Positions 1-8,597 of a DNA stretch of 64,000 nucleotides are shown in pieces. Each line of letters opens with the position of its first letter. Position 1 is the stretch's first letter. The DNA comes from an uncultured Clostridia bacterium (GTDB lineage: Bacteria; Bacillota; Clostridia; Oscillospirales; Ruminococcaceae). The stretch covers positions 1 through 64,000 of the forward strand of contig CALZUA010000003.1 in the NCBI GenBank assembly GCA_945829235.1, written 5' to 3'. The notes under the pieces are model-generated. The model was not told the DNA's origin and searched no databases. It was given only the letters and a program-made list of their open reading frames with translations. Both the position numbers and the translations under genes were made by a program.

Positions 1-99
1 CGACAAGGTCATAATTCGTTCTTCATATTGTTCAATTTTCAAGGAACAGGTGCCGTCCGCTTGTTTCGCTCTCCCGAGCTCTCTCGCGGCGACTTGATT

Positions 100-128
100 A
101 TTATATCACTTTTCTATCGACTTGTCAA
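100..128 (-). promoter_or_regulatory. Sigma-A promoter (minus strand) for a transcript running off the left window edge, possibly an rRNA operon leader
   Basis: Reverse complement reads TTGACA-17 nt-TATAAT (-10 at 100-105, -35 at 123-128) with an A/T-tract UP-like element upstream (129-175). The downstream leader contains TTCCTTGAAAATTGAACAATATG, which resembles rRNA-operon leader/spacer sequence. The rRNA assignment is inference. Confidence 0.7.
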
Positions 129-202
129 GAGGTTTTTTGAAAAAATTTTAAAAATTTCAAAAAATTTCGACAGACTCAACCAAAAAGCGAACCCTTTCGG
201 GT

Positions 203-276
203 GGAGGCGCCACCCAGATTTGAACTGGGGAATGAGGGTTTTGCAGACCCTTGCCTTACCACTTGGCTATAGCGCC
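203..276 (-). tRNA. tRNA-Cys (GCA)
   Basis: Reverse complement GGCGCTATAGCCAAGTGGTAAGGCAAGGGTCTGCAAAACCCTCATTCCCCAGTTCAAATCTGGGTGGCGCCTCCA; cloverleaf, anticodon GCA, encoded CCA. Confidence 0.95.
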
Positions 277-320
277 GAATAACAAACTCCGCCGCGCCGA
301 ACGCGTTCGGAGTCCGAATA

Positions 321-396
321 TGGAGCGGATTACGAGGCTCGAACTCGCTACCTCCACCTTGGCAAGGTGGCGCTCTACCAGATGAGCTAAATCCGC
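321..396 (-). tRNA. tRNA-Gly (GCC)
   Basis: Reverse complement GCGGATTTAGCTCATCTGGTAGAGCGCCACCTTGCCAAGGTGGAGGTAGCGAGTTCGAGCCTCGTAATCCGCTCCA; anticodon GCC, encoded CCA. Confidence 0.95.
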
Positions 397-400
397 AAAA

Positions 401-476
401 TGGTGCCTCCGGTCGGAATCGAACCAACGACACGGGGATTTTCAGTCCCCTGCTCTACCAACTGAGCTACAGAGGC
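401..476 (-). tRNA. tRNA-Phe (GAA)
   Basis: Reverse complement GCCTCTGTAGCTCAGTTGGTAGAGCAGGGGACTGAAAATCCCCGTGTCGTTGGTTCGATTCCGACCGGAGGCACCA; anticodon GAA, encoded CCA. Confidence 0.95.
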
Positions 477-519
477 GATTGTCATTGCCCTCGGTTTATC
501 ACCTCGAGCCGACTATGAT

Positions 520-548
520 ATTATATCACCTTCTGCGCGATTTGTCAA
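520..548 (-). promoter_or_regulatory. Sigma-A promoter of the Phe-Gly-Cys tRNA operon
   Basis: Reverse complement TTGACA-17 nt-TATAAT (-10 at 520-525, -35 at 543-548), with A/T tracts upstream. Confidence 0.85.
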
Positions 549-639
549 TAGTTTTTTGAAAAAAATTTCAAAAAATTTTAATTTTTTTCATATTCTATTA
601 TATGACAAAATTTCAAAAAAATTCCTATTATCCAAGAAA

Positions 640-999
640 TTATCCGTCAACGCTGTTTTCACCGTCAACAATGCGGATTTCGAGCCTGTGCGGAAGGCAG
701 ACAATCGGCACTGCGCCGCCGCTCACCGCACCCCTGTTCACGCAAACCTTGTCGGGACAATCCGCGTAGGAAACCCTCACAGCGCCGTTTTCTACAGTCA
801 CAACATTCACGCCGTCCTCGCACTCCACAGTAAACTCCGCATCAACCGACAGCGGCGCTTTTTTTATAAGTTTACCGTTTTGATAAATCTCAGCAGTTGG
901 ATTTTTCTGCGGAACGTTCATCAGAACAACAAAAATCGCAACTCCCACCGCCGCCGCCGTGAGCAGAGCAACAATCCCAACAATCACTTTTTTGTTCAT
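640..999 (-). CDS. NusG domain II-containing protein, membrane-anchored
   Basis: 119 aa; N-terminal TM segment, then the NusG_II-like pattern VSYADCPDKVCVNRGAVSGGAVPIVCLPHRLEIRI. Confidence 0.85.
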   Translation of the reverse strand: MNKKVIVGIVALLTAAAVGVAIFVVLMNVPQKNPTAEIYQNGKLIKKAPLSVDAEFTVECEDGVNVVTVENGAVRVSYADCPDKVCVNRGAVSGGAVPIVCLPHRLEIRIVDGENSVDG

Positions 1000-1016
1000 T
1001 TTCCACCTTTAAACAA

Positions 1017-1044
1017 AACCCCACCCGCTATAGCGGGCAGGGTT
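1017..1044 (-). terminator. Rho-independent terminator downstream of the putative anti-sigma gene
   Basis: Near-perfect 12-bp stem AACCCTGCCCGC/GCGGGTGGGGTT with TATA loop, followed on the minus strand by TTTTGTTT. Confidence 0.75.
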
Positions 1045-1077
1045 GGAAAGCGGCTTCATCATTCAAATTCGCCGCTT

Positions 1078-3285
1078 TTATTCGATAATCCCATTGAGTT
1101 TCCACTGAACGCCTGTGTTAACGAGGCTCACGTTCACAGTGCGATAACCGATTTTTCCGTCAAACGTGCCTACCTTTATATAAAGTACGCCGTTCGCGTT
1201 TTTGCCATTGTTCGCGGTAACCGTGAAAACGGTGTCGGACACGTTTATCGTGCCAAGTCCTCCGCTCGCGTAGGACAGCTCAACGCCTGAGATTTGGCAA
1301 CGGCTCTTGAGCAAATCCGCCGCACTCTGCGCATAAATTGACTTAACAACCTTGCCGAGAGTTTCCGCGTCGCCGATTCCGCAGGACGAAATCTTCTTTG
1401 TTGCAAGCGCGTTTTGCAGACCGATACCTCTGTTCACCGTTTCGCGCATTTCCGAAGTTGCATTCTCGTAGGGAGCGTTGAACATAAGGTTCATCTGCTT
1501 GTTTTGCGAGGAGTACGCACTTTCGGTAATTCTGATGCGGTCACCAGCCACATTTGCCTGATATTTCGATGACAAGCTGTTCCGCCAGTCGATTTTTCCA
1601 ACAATATCCAGTCCGCTTGCCGCGCTGATTTGACCATCGTTAATCGTGTAGTAACCGCCGCCGCACGCAAAACCGTTCACGCTTGCGCCAAAGTTAACGA
1701 CACCACTCGAAGGTACAGTCAGCAGAGTTTCGGTCGCGGTATCGAAGATATAAGAACCGCTGTTGAGGACGATTGACGCATAAGTTCCCGCCAAGTTCGG
1801 AGAAACCGCGCACGAGCTGTCCTCGGAGAAAATCACAAACTCGTTTTCAAGATTGCGCACAGGCACTTTGACAATATCGGTGTGATTTTCGCGCTCAACG
1901 CAGATGTAAGCGTAGTTTCCGTTCACCGCAAGAACGGTTGTCGGAACACCCTCGCTATAATAGCAAATTGTGAGGTATTCGATATCGGCACCGTCAAGCA
2001 TCGCCGAGCAAGCGTAATAATCTCCGTCCTCATCAATGTTGAGAACAAGCACACCGCTGTTCTTATTATAAACAACGTCCGTGACAGCGCCCGACATAAC
2101 GATTCCATCGATGTCAACCTCAGTAAATACGCCGTTTTCCGTGTCCACATAGAACAGCTTTGAGCGTCTGCCGTTAACCGCCGTTGAAACCAGCATTCCG
2201 GAGCCGTCCTCGGCAACCCAGTCAATTCTCGGTGCCTCGCAGTTAATCGAAGAAACGAGATACTCGGTGTAACCGTCAAATTCGTAAATCGCCGCGCTGT
2301 TTTCGGTCAGCACGAAGAAATTGCGGTCATTAACAAAGAACGCGTCTGTCGCATAAATTTCACCCGTGAGGAAATGCATTCCGCCGATATTTTCGGGCAA
2401 CGTCACGTTCTCAGGCATCTCGTCAACCACGATAACAGGCTCTTCCGAGGTATCCGAATGTTCGCCGGAGCTGTCGCCGCTTTCAACGTCCGAGCTGTCC
2501 GAGCTGTCCGAAATATCCGAGCCATCGGAAACATCGGAGCTGTCCGTGCTGTCTGAGCTTTCGGAAACGTCGGCGCTTTCAGAAACATCGGTACTCTCAG
2601 CAGGCTCAGGCTCGCTCGGAGTAACCGGCACTTCCGGCACATCTCCGCCGATATCAACAGACGGCAATTCGCCGATTTCGGGGTCGCTTAATTTTATCGG
2701 CGCAACAACGTTCAAATCATCTTCGGCGGTCATAATTTCAACCGCAAATACTTGGCTGTTCTTTTGGAGCTGTTCCATAAGGTAGCCCGCACAGTTGATA
2801 ACCGCACCGGTGATTTTGCCCTCGTTCTTATCAAAAACCTTGCCGACAGCCTCGGAACCGACAGCGCGGCTCTCATCGCTGAAATAAAGCATTTTCACGG
2901 GCACGCTTCCCTGCGCGTTTGCCGTGAGCACACTCTGCACTTCAACCGGCGAAAGCGGCTCTCTGAACGTAACCATAACATCGCGCAACTCGCCGGAGTT
3001 CTCGTTTTTGCGGATATCCTCGATAGCGCGCTCAATGCGTTCCTTGTTGGAAAGCGCCGCGAGAGTGCTTCCCGTGAGCAAATCAACGCCCTTGTTGCCG
3101 CCGAGCGAGGTGAACATAAACGTACCCACGCCGACAACCGCCGCCGCTGCAACTGCGGTTATACCTATATAAATGGGCATAGGCGAACGTCCCGCGAACT
3201 TGCCTTTTTTGGCGTTTGCGAGAATTTTATCCTTGTCGAACTGATATTCGCTCATCAATTCCTTGTAAAAATCGCGCTTGTTCAC
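1078..3285 (-). CDS. Putative ECF-associated membrane anti-sigma/sensor protein with Ser/Asp-rich stalk and a propeller-like extracytoplasmic domain
   Basis: GTG start at 3285 (AAAGGAGGA-N6-GTG) preferred over the upstream ATG in the ORF track. About 45 aa charged N-terminus, one TM, a low-complexity S/D/E stalk, then a repetitive beta-rich C-terminal domain. It lies directly downstream of a sigma-70 family gene. Confidence 0.65.
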   Translation of the reverse strand: MNKRDFYKELMSEYQFDKDKILANAKKGKFAGRSPMPIYIGITAVAAAAVVGVGTFMFTSLGGNKGVDLLTGSTLAALSNKERIERAIEDIRKNENSGELRDVMVTFREPLSPVEVQSVLTANAQGSVPVKMLYFSDESRAVGSEAVGKVFDKNEGKITGAVINCAGYLMEQLQKNSQVFAVEIMTAEDDLNVVAPIKLSDPEIGELPSVDIGGDVPEVPVTPSEPEPAESTDVSESADVSESSDSTDSSDVSDGSDISDSSDSSDVESGDSSGEHSDTSEEPVIVVDEMPENVTLPENIGGMHFLTGEIYATDAFFVNDRNFFVLTENSAAIYEFDGYTEYLVSSINCEAPRIDWVAEDGSGMLVSTAVNGRRSKLFYVDTENGVFTEVDIDGIVMSGAVTDVVYNKNSGVLVLNIDEDGDYYACSAMLDGADIEYLTICYYSEGVPTTVLAVNGNYAYICVERENHTDIVKVPVRNLENEFVIFSEDSSCAVSPNLAGTYASIVLNSGSYIFDTATETLLTVPSSGVVNFGASVNGFACGGGYYTINDGQISAASGLDIVGKIDWRNSLSSKYQANVAGDRIRITESAYSSQNKQMNLMFNAPYENATSEMRETVNRGIGLQNALATKKISSCGIGDAETLGKVVKSIYAQSAADLLKSRCQISGVELSYASGGLGTINVSDTVFTVTANNGKNANGVLYIKVGTFDGKIGYRTVNVSLVNTGVQWKLNGIIE

Positions 3286-3482
3286 AAAAACGTCCTCCTT
3301 TCCCGTAAAATTCATACAAATAATCAGCCAACCAAGCCGAGAATTTCAGTAAAATTTGCTAAATATCAAAGCATTTGCCGTTCAATACAACATATTCTGC
3401 TCGCCCGAAAAGTTGCCCGTTCAACCAAATTCAGCGAAATGCCCAAAATTCTTCGCAAATTTTCATCAAAAACGCCAACTCG

Positions 3483-4088
3483 TCAAATCTCAAACTTTTT
3501 CTTCTGCCGTTCAATGGTGCGGTAGAGCTTGTTTTTGACGGTCGAGAGGTTCAGCCCAAGCCGCTTTGCAACCTCGTCCAGCTTCATATCGCACACAAAG
3601 TGCAGGTAGAAAATCTGCCCCGTGGTTTCATCATTTTTGATGATATCATCGAAAATCTGCTTTGCGAGGATTTTGTTCGCCATAATCTCCTCAAGCAAAG
3701 GCTCATCGCGGGACAGCTCCGCGTCAAGCGCCGCCGACTCCTCCTCGGAGAAATCTGACATATTTTTCACCTTTTCACGGCGCTTTATGAAGCCCGACAA
3801 GAAGGTTCGGCACTCAAACTTTGCAATATTTATAAGGAAAGCCTCCGCCGACTCGATATCGTCGTAGCCCTTATCGCAAATCCGCTTGTAGAACCGAGTG
3901 TAGACGTTCTGAATGATGTCCTCCGCGTCCTGAAAACGCGAAGCATGGCTCGCGACGTACCTTGAAACGGCGCTGAACGTCTGCTCGTAAGCGTTATTAA
4001 AAAACAAATCAGTTTCGGGACTGCCCAACGACGTTTCACCTCGTTTCACACTCCCCGCCTCAAAACCGTAGTCACGAAAAACATACAA
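3483..4088 (-). CDS. RNA polymerase sigma-70 family (ECF) sigma factor
   Basis: DAEDIIQNVYTRFYKRI (region 2) and LDEVAKRLGLNLSTVKNKLYRTIERQKKKFEI (region 4 HTH). Start is uncertain; an internal TTG near 4028 preceded by GAGGTGA is an alternative. Confidence 0.88.
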   Translation of the reverse strand: MYVFRDYGFEAGSVKRGETSLGSPETDLFFNNAYEQTFSAVSRYVASHASRFQDAEDIIQNVYTRFYKRICDKGYDDIESAEAFLINIAKFECRTFLSGFIKRREKVKNMSDFSEEESAALDAELSRDEPLLEEIMANKILAKQIFDDIIKNDETTGQIFYLHFVCDMKLDEVAKRLGLNLSTVKNKLYRTIERQKKKFEI

Positions 4089-4162
4089 AAAGTTTCAATT
4101 TTTTTCGCAATAATTTGTAACGGCGGGGAAAAATAGTACTAAATGTTGATACATATAGAATT

Positions 4163-4191
4163 ATTATAACACAATTCTTTGGTTTTGTCAA
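4163..4191 (-). promoter_or_regulatory. Sigma-A promoter of the ECF sigma factor gene
   Basis: Reverse complement TTGACA-17 nt-TATAAT. Confidence 0.75.
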
Positions 4192-4225
4192 ATGCAACTT
4201 TGCTTATTTCGGGGAATTTGATAGC

Positions 4226-4254
4226 TTGACAACTCTTGCCGAATGTGGTAAAAT
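4226..4254 (+). promoter_or_regulatory. Sigma-A promoter of the HAD hydrolase gene
   Basis: TTGACA-17 nt-TAAAAT upstream of 4314. Confidence 0.7.
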
Positions 4255-4313
4255 TATACTAACCGCTGATTTTGCTTATCGAAAATTTGTGCAATTTCAC
4301 GAAAGGATTACAG

Positions 4314-4952
4314 ATGAAAAAAGCGATAATTTTTGACCTTGACGGCACGCTCTGGGACTCCTCGCAGTCGGTCACAGACTCCTGGAACGTTGTTCTCGGG
4401 AAATACCCCGAGGCGCGCCAAATCACGCTCGGCGATATGCACGGCTTTATGGGCAGGCAAATGTACGAGATTGCGCGAATGATAATGCCGGATTTGCCCG
4501 ACAGCCGCCGTCTGGCGATAATGGACGAGTGTATGGACTTTGAGCTTACTTATTTAAGAGAGCACTGCGGCGCGACGCTGTACCCGAGGGTGCGCGAAAC
4601 GCTGGAAATTCTTGGCGAAACTTGTGAGCTTATGATTGTGAGCAACTGTCAGGACGGCTATATTCAGACATTTCTGGAGTTTTCGGGACTTGGCGAGCTG
4701 TTCAGCGACTTCGAGAGCGCGGGTGCAACGGGGCTGTCCAAGGGCGAGAACAACAAGCTGGTTATCGAGCGAAACTGCATTGACAGAGCGATTTACGTCG
4801 GTGACACGCAGGGCGACCTCGACTCCGCGGATTTTGCGGGAATACCGTTTGTTCACGCGGCTTACGGTTTCGGCAAAACAAACAGGCAAACTGCGCGAGC
4901 TAATTCCTTTGAAGAAATCCCAAATATTGTAAAAGAAATCTTTGGCGAATAA
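4314..4952 (+). CDS. HAD family hydrolase (phosphatase-like)
   Basis: MKKAIIFDLDGTLWDSS motif I, IVSNCQDGY motif II, YVGDTQGDLDSA motif IV. Start chosen at the internal ATG with upstream AAAGGA. Confidence 0.9.
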   Translation: MKKAIIFDLDGTLWDSSQSVTDSWNVVLGKYPEARQITLGDMHGFMGRQMYEIARMIMPDLPDSRRLAIMDECMDFELTYLREHCGATLYPRVRETLEILGETCELMIVSNCQDGYIQTFLEFSGLGELFSDFESAGATGLSKGENNKLVIERNCIDRAIYVGDTQGDLDSADFAGIPFVHAAYGFGKTNRQTARANSFEEIPNIVKEIFGE

Positions 4953-5051
4953 AAAATTTTTTCGGAATTTTGAGGAGAACGCCCGCTCAAGCGTTTATTC
5001 AAGCGGGTTTGCAAAAAGATAAAATTTTTTGAGAATTTTTTGAAAAAACGC

Positions 5052-5080
5052 TTGACAAATCCGCAAAAGTATGATATAAT
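5052..5080 (+). promoter_or_regulatory. Sigma-A promoter of tRNA-Leu
   Basis: TTGACA (5052-5057)-17 nt-TATAAT (5075-5080), A/T tracts upstream. Confidence 0.85.
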
Positions 5081-5097
5081 ATAACAGTCGTTGAAAT

Positions 5098-5184
5098 GCG
5101 AGTGTGCTGGAATAGGCAGACAGGCTAGCTTGAGGTGCTAGTGTTGGAAACGACGTGTGGGTTCAAGTCCCGTCACTCGCACCA
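5098..5184 (+). tRNA. tRNA-Leu (GAG)
   Basis: GCGAGTG...CACTCGC acceptor pairing, long variable arm, anticodon loop CTTGAGG (GAG), encoded CCA. Confidence 0.94.
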
Positions 5185-5186
5185 AA

Positions 5187-5219
5187 TAGTCCTGCGCTTT
5201 AGCGTGGGACTATTTTTTT
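5187..5219 (+). terminator. Rho-independent terminator of tRNA-Leu
   Basis: TAGTCCTGCGC-TTTA-GCGTGGGACTA stem followed by TTTTTTT. Confidence 0.85.
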
Positions 5220-5353
5220 ACCATACAAGCTAACGCTCGTTTACGTTGATTTTATGCAACTTATCCGCCCTATAATGCAACTTGTTCTCAACGGCATTGA
5301 CAGCGGCGCCAAATCTGTTATAATATAAATAGAGTACACAAACGGGAGGCATT

Positions 5354-5803
5354 ATGAAGCTCATAGAACGCACAACCGACTCTCCCGAAAACGACAAGGT
5401 TATTCTCGAATATTTCGAGTTTACGCAGGAGTTTTCGGATATCAAGAATTTTATTCTCGACAACAAACAGCTTTTTGCAGTGTATGACAAAGAAAAAAAT
5501 CTTGTCAAGCTGAAAATCAAGGACGTTCTGTATTTCGAGGCGGTCGGCGAGCTTGTGTTCGCGTACACCGAAGGCGGCGTGTACGAGGTTAAAATGCGGC
5601 TTTATCAGGTTGAGGAACTCCTCGAGCCGCACCAAATCCTCCGCGCGTCCAAATCCTTCCTCATCAACCTTTACCGGATTTCAGCGGTAACTCCCGCGCT
5701 GAACGGCAGACTTATCGCGACAATGGACAACGGCGAGAAGGTTATGATATCGCGGCAGTACGCCAAAATCATCACAGAACGCTTTATGAAGGGGCTTGTA
5801 TGA
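5354..5803 (+). CDS. LytTR family DNA-binding domain protein
   Basis: LytTR-like segments: KIKDVLYFEAVGELVFAYTEGGVYEVKMRLYQVEELL...RASKSFLINLYRI...NGEKVMISRQYAKII. Confidence 0.9.
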   Translation: MKLIERTTDSPENDKVILEYFEFTQEFSDIKNFILDNKQLFAVYDKEKNLVKLKIKDVLYFEAVGELVFAYTEGGVYEVKMRLYQVEELLEPHQILRASKSFLINLYRISAVTPALNGRLIATMDNGEKVMISRQYAKIITERFMKGLV

Positions 5804-6246
5804 AAGAAACGCAGACAAATCACTCCGAGCTTTTGAGGTCGATTGCCTTCAATTTCCTGAACATAATCGCGGAAACCACGCTTTCCATCGCAATTATCGG
5901 GAGCATTTTCGCGGGACAGGTTCAGATTACCTACCACTACTTTTTCCTCCCGATAATCCTGAGCATCGCTTATATGCTCCCCTGTCTGCCCATTTACCTA
6001 AAGGAAAATATGTCCGTGAAACAGGTTATGGTACAACGGATTGTCGAGCTTATCATCATCGAAGCGGGCACGCTTTTTGTCGCGCACCTGCTTGTCGGCG
6101 AGCATCTGGGCGTTGTCGGGTACATTGTCGTGGGAGCGTCCGTGCTGATTTTCGATGTGCTGTCTTATCTCACGCAGTGGATTTACGAGAAGAGCAAGGC
6201 TGAAAAAATCAACAAAATTATCGCGAATATGAGAGGAAAACGCTGA
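5800..6246 (+). CDS. DUF3021 family membrane protein
   Basis: 148 aa 4-TM protein overlapping the LytTR gene by 4 nt; LytTR-DUF3021 pairing is a known Firmicutes arrangement. Confidence 0.75.
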   Translation: MKETQTNHSELLRSIAFNFLNIIAETTLSIAIIGSIFAGQVQITYHYFFLPIILSIAYMLPCLPIYLKENMSVKQVMVQRIVELIIIEAGTLFVAHLLVGEHLGVVGYIVVGASVLIFDVLSYLTQWIYEKSKAEKINKIIANMRGKR

Positions 6247-6581
6247 TGGCTACAAGTAAGGATTTTCTGAATTTTGTTCTCGAGCAACTCTCCGAGCTTG
6301 ATGAGATAACCTATCGTATGATGATGGGCGAGTACATTATTTATTATAAGGGCAAAATTGCCGCGGAGCTTTGCGACAACAGATTTCTCGTAAAGCCGGT
6401 TGACGCGGCGGTGAAATATATCCCGAACGCTGTCTACGAGCCGCCTTATGAGGGCGCAAAGCCGATGATTTTGGTGGAAAATCTAGATGACCGCGAGTAC
6501 CTCACGGGGCTTTTTGAGGCAATTTACCCCGAGCTTCCCGCCCCGAAACCGAAAAAGAAGAAACAGGAGGAAACAAAATGA
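6246..6581 (+). CDS. TfoX/Sxy N-terminal domain protein
   Basis: YRMMMGEYIIYYKGKIAAELCDNRFLVKPV is typical of the TfoX N-terminal domain. Confidence 0.82.
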   Translation: MATSKDFLNFVLEQLSELDEITYRMMMGEYIIYYKGKIAAELCDNRFLVKPVDAAVKYIPNAVYEPPYEGAKPMILVENLDDREYLTGLFEAIYPELPAPKPKKKKQEETK

Positions 6582-6910
6582 ACAAACTTATCGCTTACTG
6601 CGGGCTTGACTGCGAGAAATGTGACGCGAGAATTGCCACGCTCAACGATGACAACGCGCTCCGCGAGAAAACCGCAGAGCTTTGGACCAAGCTCAACGGC
6701 GTTGAAATCACCCCGCAGATGATAAACTGCAACGGTTGCCGCACGGACGGCGCGAAAACGCCCTATTGCAAGGATATGTGCCCGATAAGGAAATGCGCGG
6801 CGGAAAAGGGTTACGAAACCTGCGGGGATTGCCCCGAGCTGAAAAGCTGTTCGGTTGTCGGACCGATTACTTCAACCAATGCCGAGGCGCTTGCTAATCT
6901 CACGAAATAA
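6578..6910 (+). CDS. DUF3795-like Cys-rich protein
   Basis: MNKLIAYCGLDCEKCDARIAT...CNGCRTDG...CRTDG/CPIRKCAAEKGYETCGDCPELKSC Cys spacing. Confidence 0.78.
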   Translation: MNKLIAYCGLDCEKCDARIATLNDDNALREKTAELWTKLNGVEITPQMINCNGCRTDGAKTPYCKDMCPIRKCAAEKGYETCGDCPELKSCSVVGPITSTNAEALANLTK

Positions 6911-6972
6911 TGCACAAGGTGCGAAATCAATAACATTTTATCGAAAAAAATGTACCGCTTATCAAAAAATCC

Positions 6973-7001
6973 TTGAAATATTTTGGCATTTATAGTATAA
7001 T
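6973..7001 (+). promoter_or_regulatory. Sigma-A-type promoter of the MCP gene
   Basis: TTGAAA-17 nt-TATAAT upstream of 7041. Confidence 0.7.
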
Positions 7002-7040
7002 ATAGAAAAGTAAATTTTGGTAATTTGAAAAGGAGCAGAA

Positions 7041-8531
7041 ATGGAACTTCTCAAACAAAACGAAATTCAGGCAAACAAGGTTGCCGCAAACGTTATGCGC
7101 GTAACGGCAATCGTCTTCACGGTTGTGTTAATTCTCGATATGGTGGAAATTTTCAAGGTCGAAAAGACGCTGATGATTATCACATACATCGTCGGCACGC
7201 TGATTCTCCTCCTCCCGACGCTTCTCGTGAACGTGCTCAAGCTCAAACACCCCGCGCTGAAATACATAATCGTAACCTGCGCGGCGGTTTTCGTCACGCT
7301 GATAGCGGTAACGCTGACATTCCACGTTGTCGCGATGTACGTTTTTGCAATTGCGATGGCTGCGCTCTATTTCTCGAAAAAACTCACGATTTTCGCCGCA
7401 ATAATCTCAATCCTAGGCACCGCCGCAGGACAAATTATCGCGTTTTTCGCACAGACTACCGTTGACCACAACCTCGACACGCTTTACAAGGCGCTTGTTT
7501 ACGGTATCGCACCGAGAGCGCTCGAGCTTGTCGCTCTGGCGGCGCTTTTTGCAATGCTCAGCCGCCGCACCGCTTCGATGGTCGGAAGTCTTATGAGTGC
7601 AGAGCAACAGAATATTATGCGCGAGAAATCGCTTGAGGTGTCGCAGAAGTTGCTTGAAACGGTAACCGAGCTTGACGGCATCTCCACAGCCTCCGCTGAG
7701 GCTAACCGCAGTATTGCCGATGAATCCTCCGAGGTTATGCGCGGAAGTGACCTCAATTCCACGAAGCTGTCACAAGTTGAAGAAAGTATGCGTTCGATTT
7801 CGGAGAACCTTGCTAGATTGTCCGAAATGAGCGGGGAAATCGCCGCACTTGCTGCCGACAGCGAGAAAATTACCACGGAGAACGACAGGCTTATTTCCAA
7901 CGCGTACAGCTCGATGAACGAGGTCTGCAAGAGCACCGACGAGAGCCGCGAGATTATTCAGAGCCTTTCTGACCAGTCAAACCAGATTGTCAGTATCGCC
8001 AAGGTTATCACGGACATCTCTCTGCAAACAAACATTCTCGCCATCAACGCGTCCATTGAGGCATCGCGCGCGGGTGAACAAGGAAAGGGCTTCTCGGTTG
8101 TTGCGGGTGAAATCCGCACGCTTTCCGAGAGAACCAAGACCGCCGCTACCGAAATCGGTGAAATTATCGCAAGCATAACCGGTGATATCGAGAAAACCGT
8201 TGTTTCAATGCAGAAGAACTCCGAGCTAACTCTCGAGAGTATGAACTTTATGGAGAAAATCAAGGCTTCCGCAGACCTCGTAAGCTCATCGAGCAGCGGA
8301 ATTTCCTCGCATATTTCCGAGATTAACACGATAATCGGCTCTGCCGCTGAAAACGGCGAGAACGTTTCGGGCAACCTCACAGAAGTTAGCGGTACAATCC
8401 GCGAAAACTCCGAGGCAATTCACCACGTTGCCGCGGCAATTCAAGAAAACTCCGCCGGCGTGGAAATGCTTGGCGGTATGGTTAAGGAAATTTCGCAGAT
8501 GGCAACCGAGCTGGAAACGCTTACCAAGTAA
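7041..8531 (+). CDS. Methyl-accepting chemotaxis protein with multi-TM N-terminal domain
   Basis: About 6 predicted N-terminal TM segments, then an MCP signalling tip: [40 protein letters not shown]. Confidence 0.9.
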   Translation: MELLKQNEIQANKVAANVMRVTAIVFTVVLILDMVEIFKVEKTLMIITYIVGTLILLLPTLLVNVLKLKHPALKYIIVTCAAVFVTLIAVTLTFHVVAMYVFAIAMAALYFSKKLTIFAAIISILGTAAGQIIAFFAQTTVDHNLDTLYKALVYGIAPRALELVALAALFAMLSRRTASMVGSLMSAEQQNIMREKSLEVSQKLLETVTELDGISTASAEANRSIADESSEVMRGSDLNSTKLSQVEESMRSISENLARLSEMSGEIAALAADSEKITTENDRLISNAYSSMNEVCKSTDESREIIQSLSDQSNQIVSIAKVITDISLQTNILAINASIEASRAGEQGKGFSVVAGEIRTLSERTKTAATEIGEIIASITGDIEKTVVSMQKNSELTLESMNFMEKIKASADLVSSSSSGISSHISEINTIIGSAAENGENVSGNLTEVSGTIRENSEAIHHVAAAIQENSAGVEMLGGMVKEISQMATELETLTK

Positions 8532-8553
8532 ACTCTCATTATTACACAACAAG

Positions 8554-8582
8554 CCCCGTATCGCAAATGATACGGGGTTTTT
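8554..8582 (+). terminator. Rho-independent terminator of the MCP gene
   Basis: CCCCGTATC-GCAAAT-GATACGGGG followed by TTTTTG. Confidence 0.85.
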
Positions 8583-8597
8583 GTGCCTGAAATTGCT

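Noticed and set aside
28-433. ORFs across the tRNA cluster (28-282 and 176-433)
   Set aside because: They overlap well-formed tRNA genes and promoters; not coding.
2440-2660. Possible VNTR/minisatellite or CRISPR-like repeat
   Set aside because: The hexamer-like repetition encodes the Ser/Asp-rich stalk of the 1078-3285 protein; irregular units, no spacers.
3316-3482. 165-bp gap between the sigma and anti-sigma genes as an ECF autoregulated promoter
   Set aside because: A GAAC-like -35 can be found (TTGAACGGGCAAC) but no convincing -10 partner; cannot be supported without a motif model.
4982-5007. CCCGCT...AGCGGG hairpin after the HAD hydrolase gene
   Set aside because: Short 6-bp stem with a long loop and no T-tract directly after; too weak to call a terminator.
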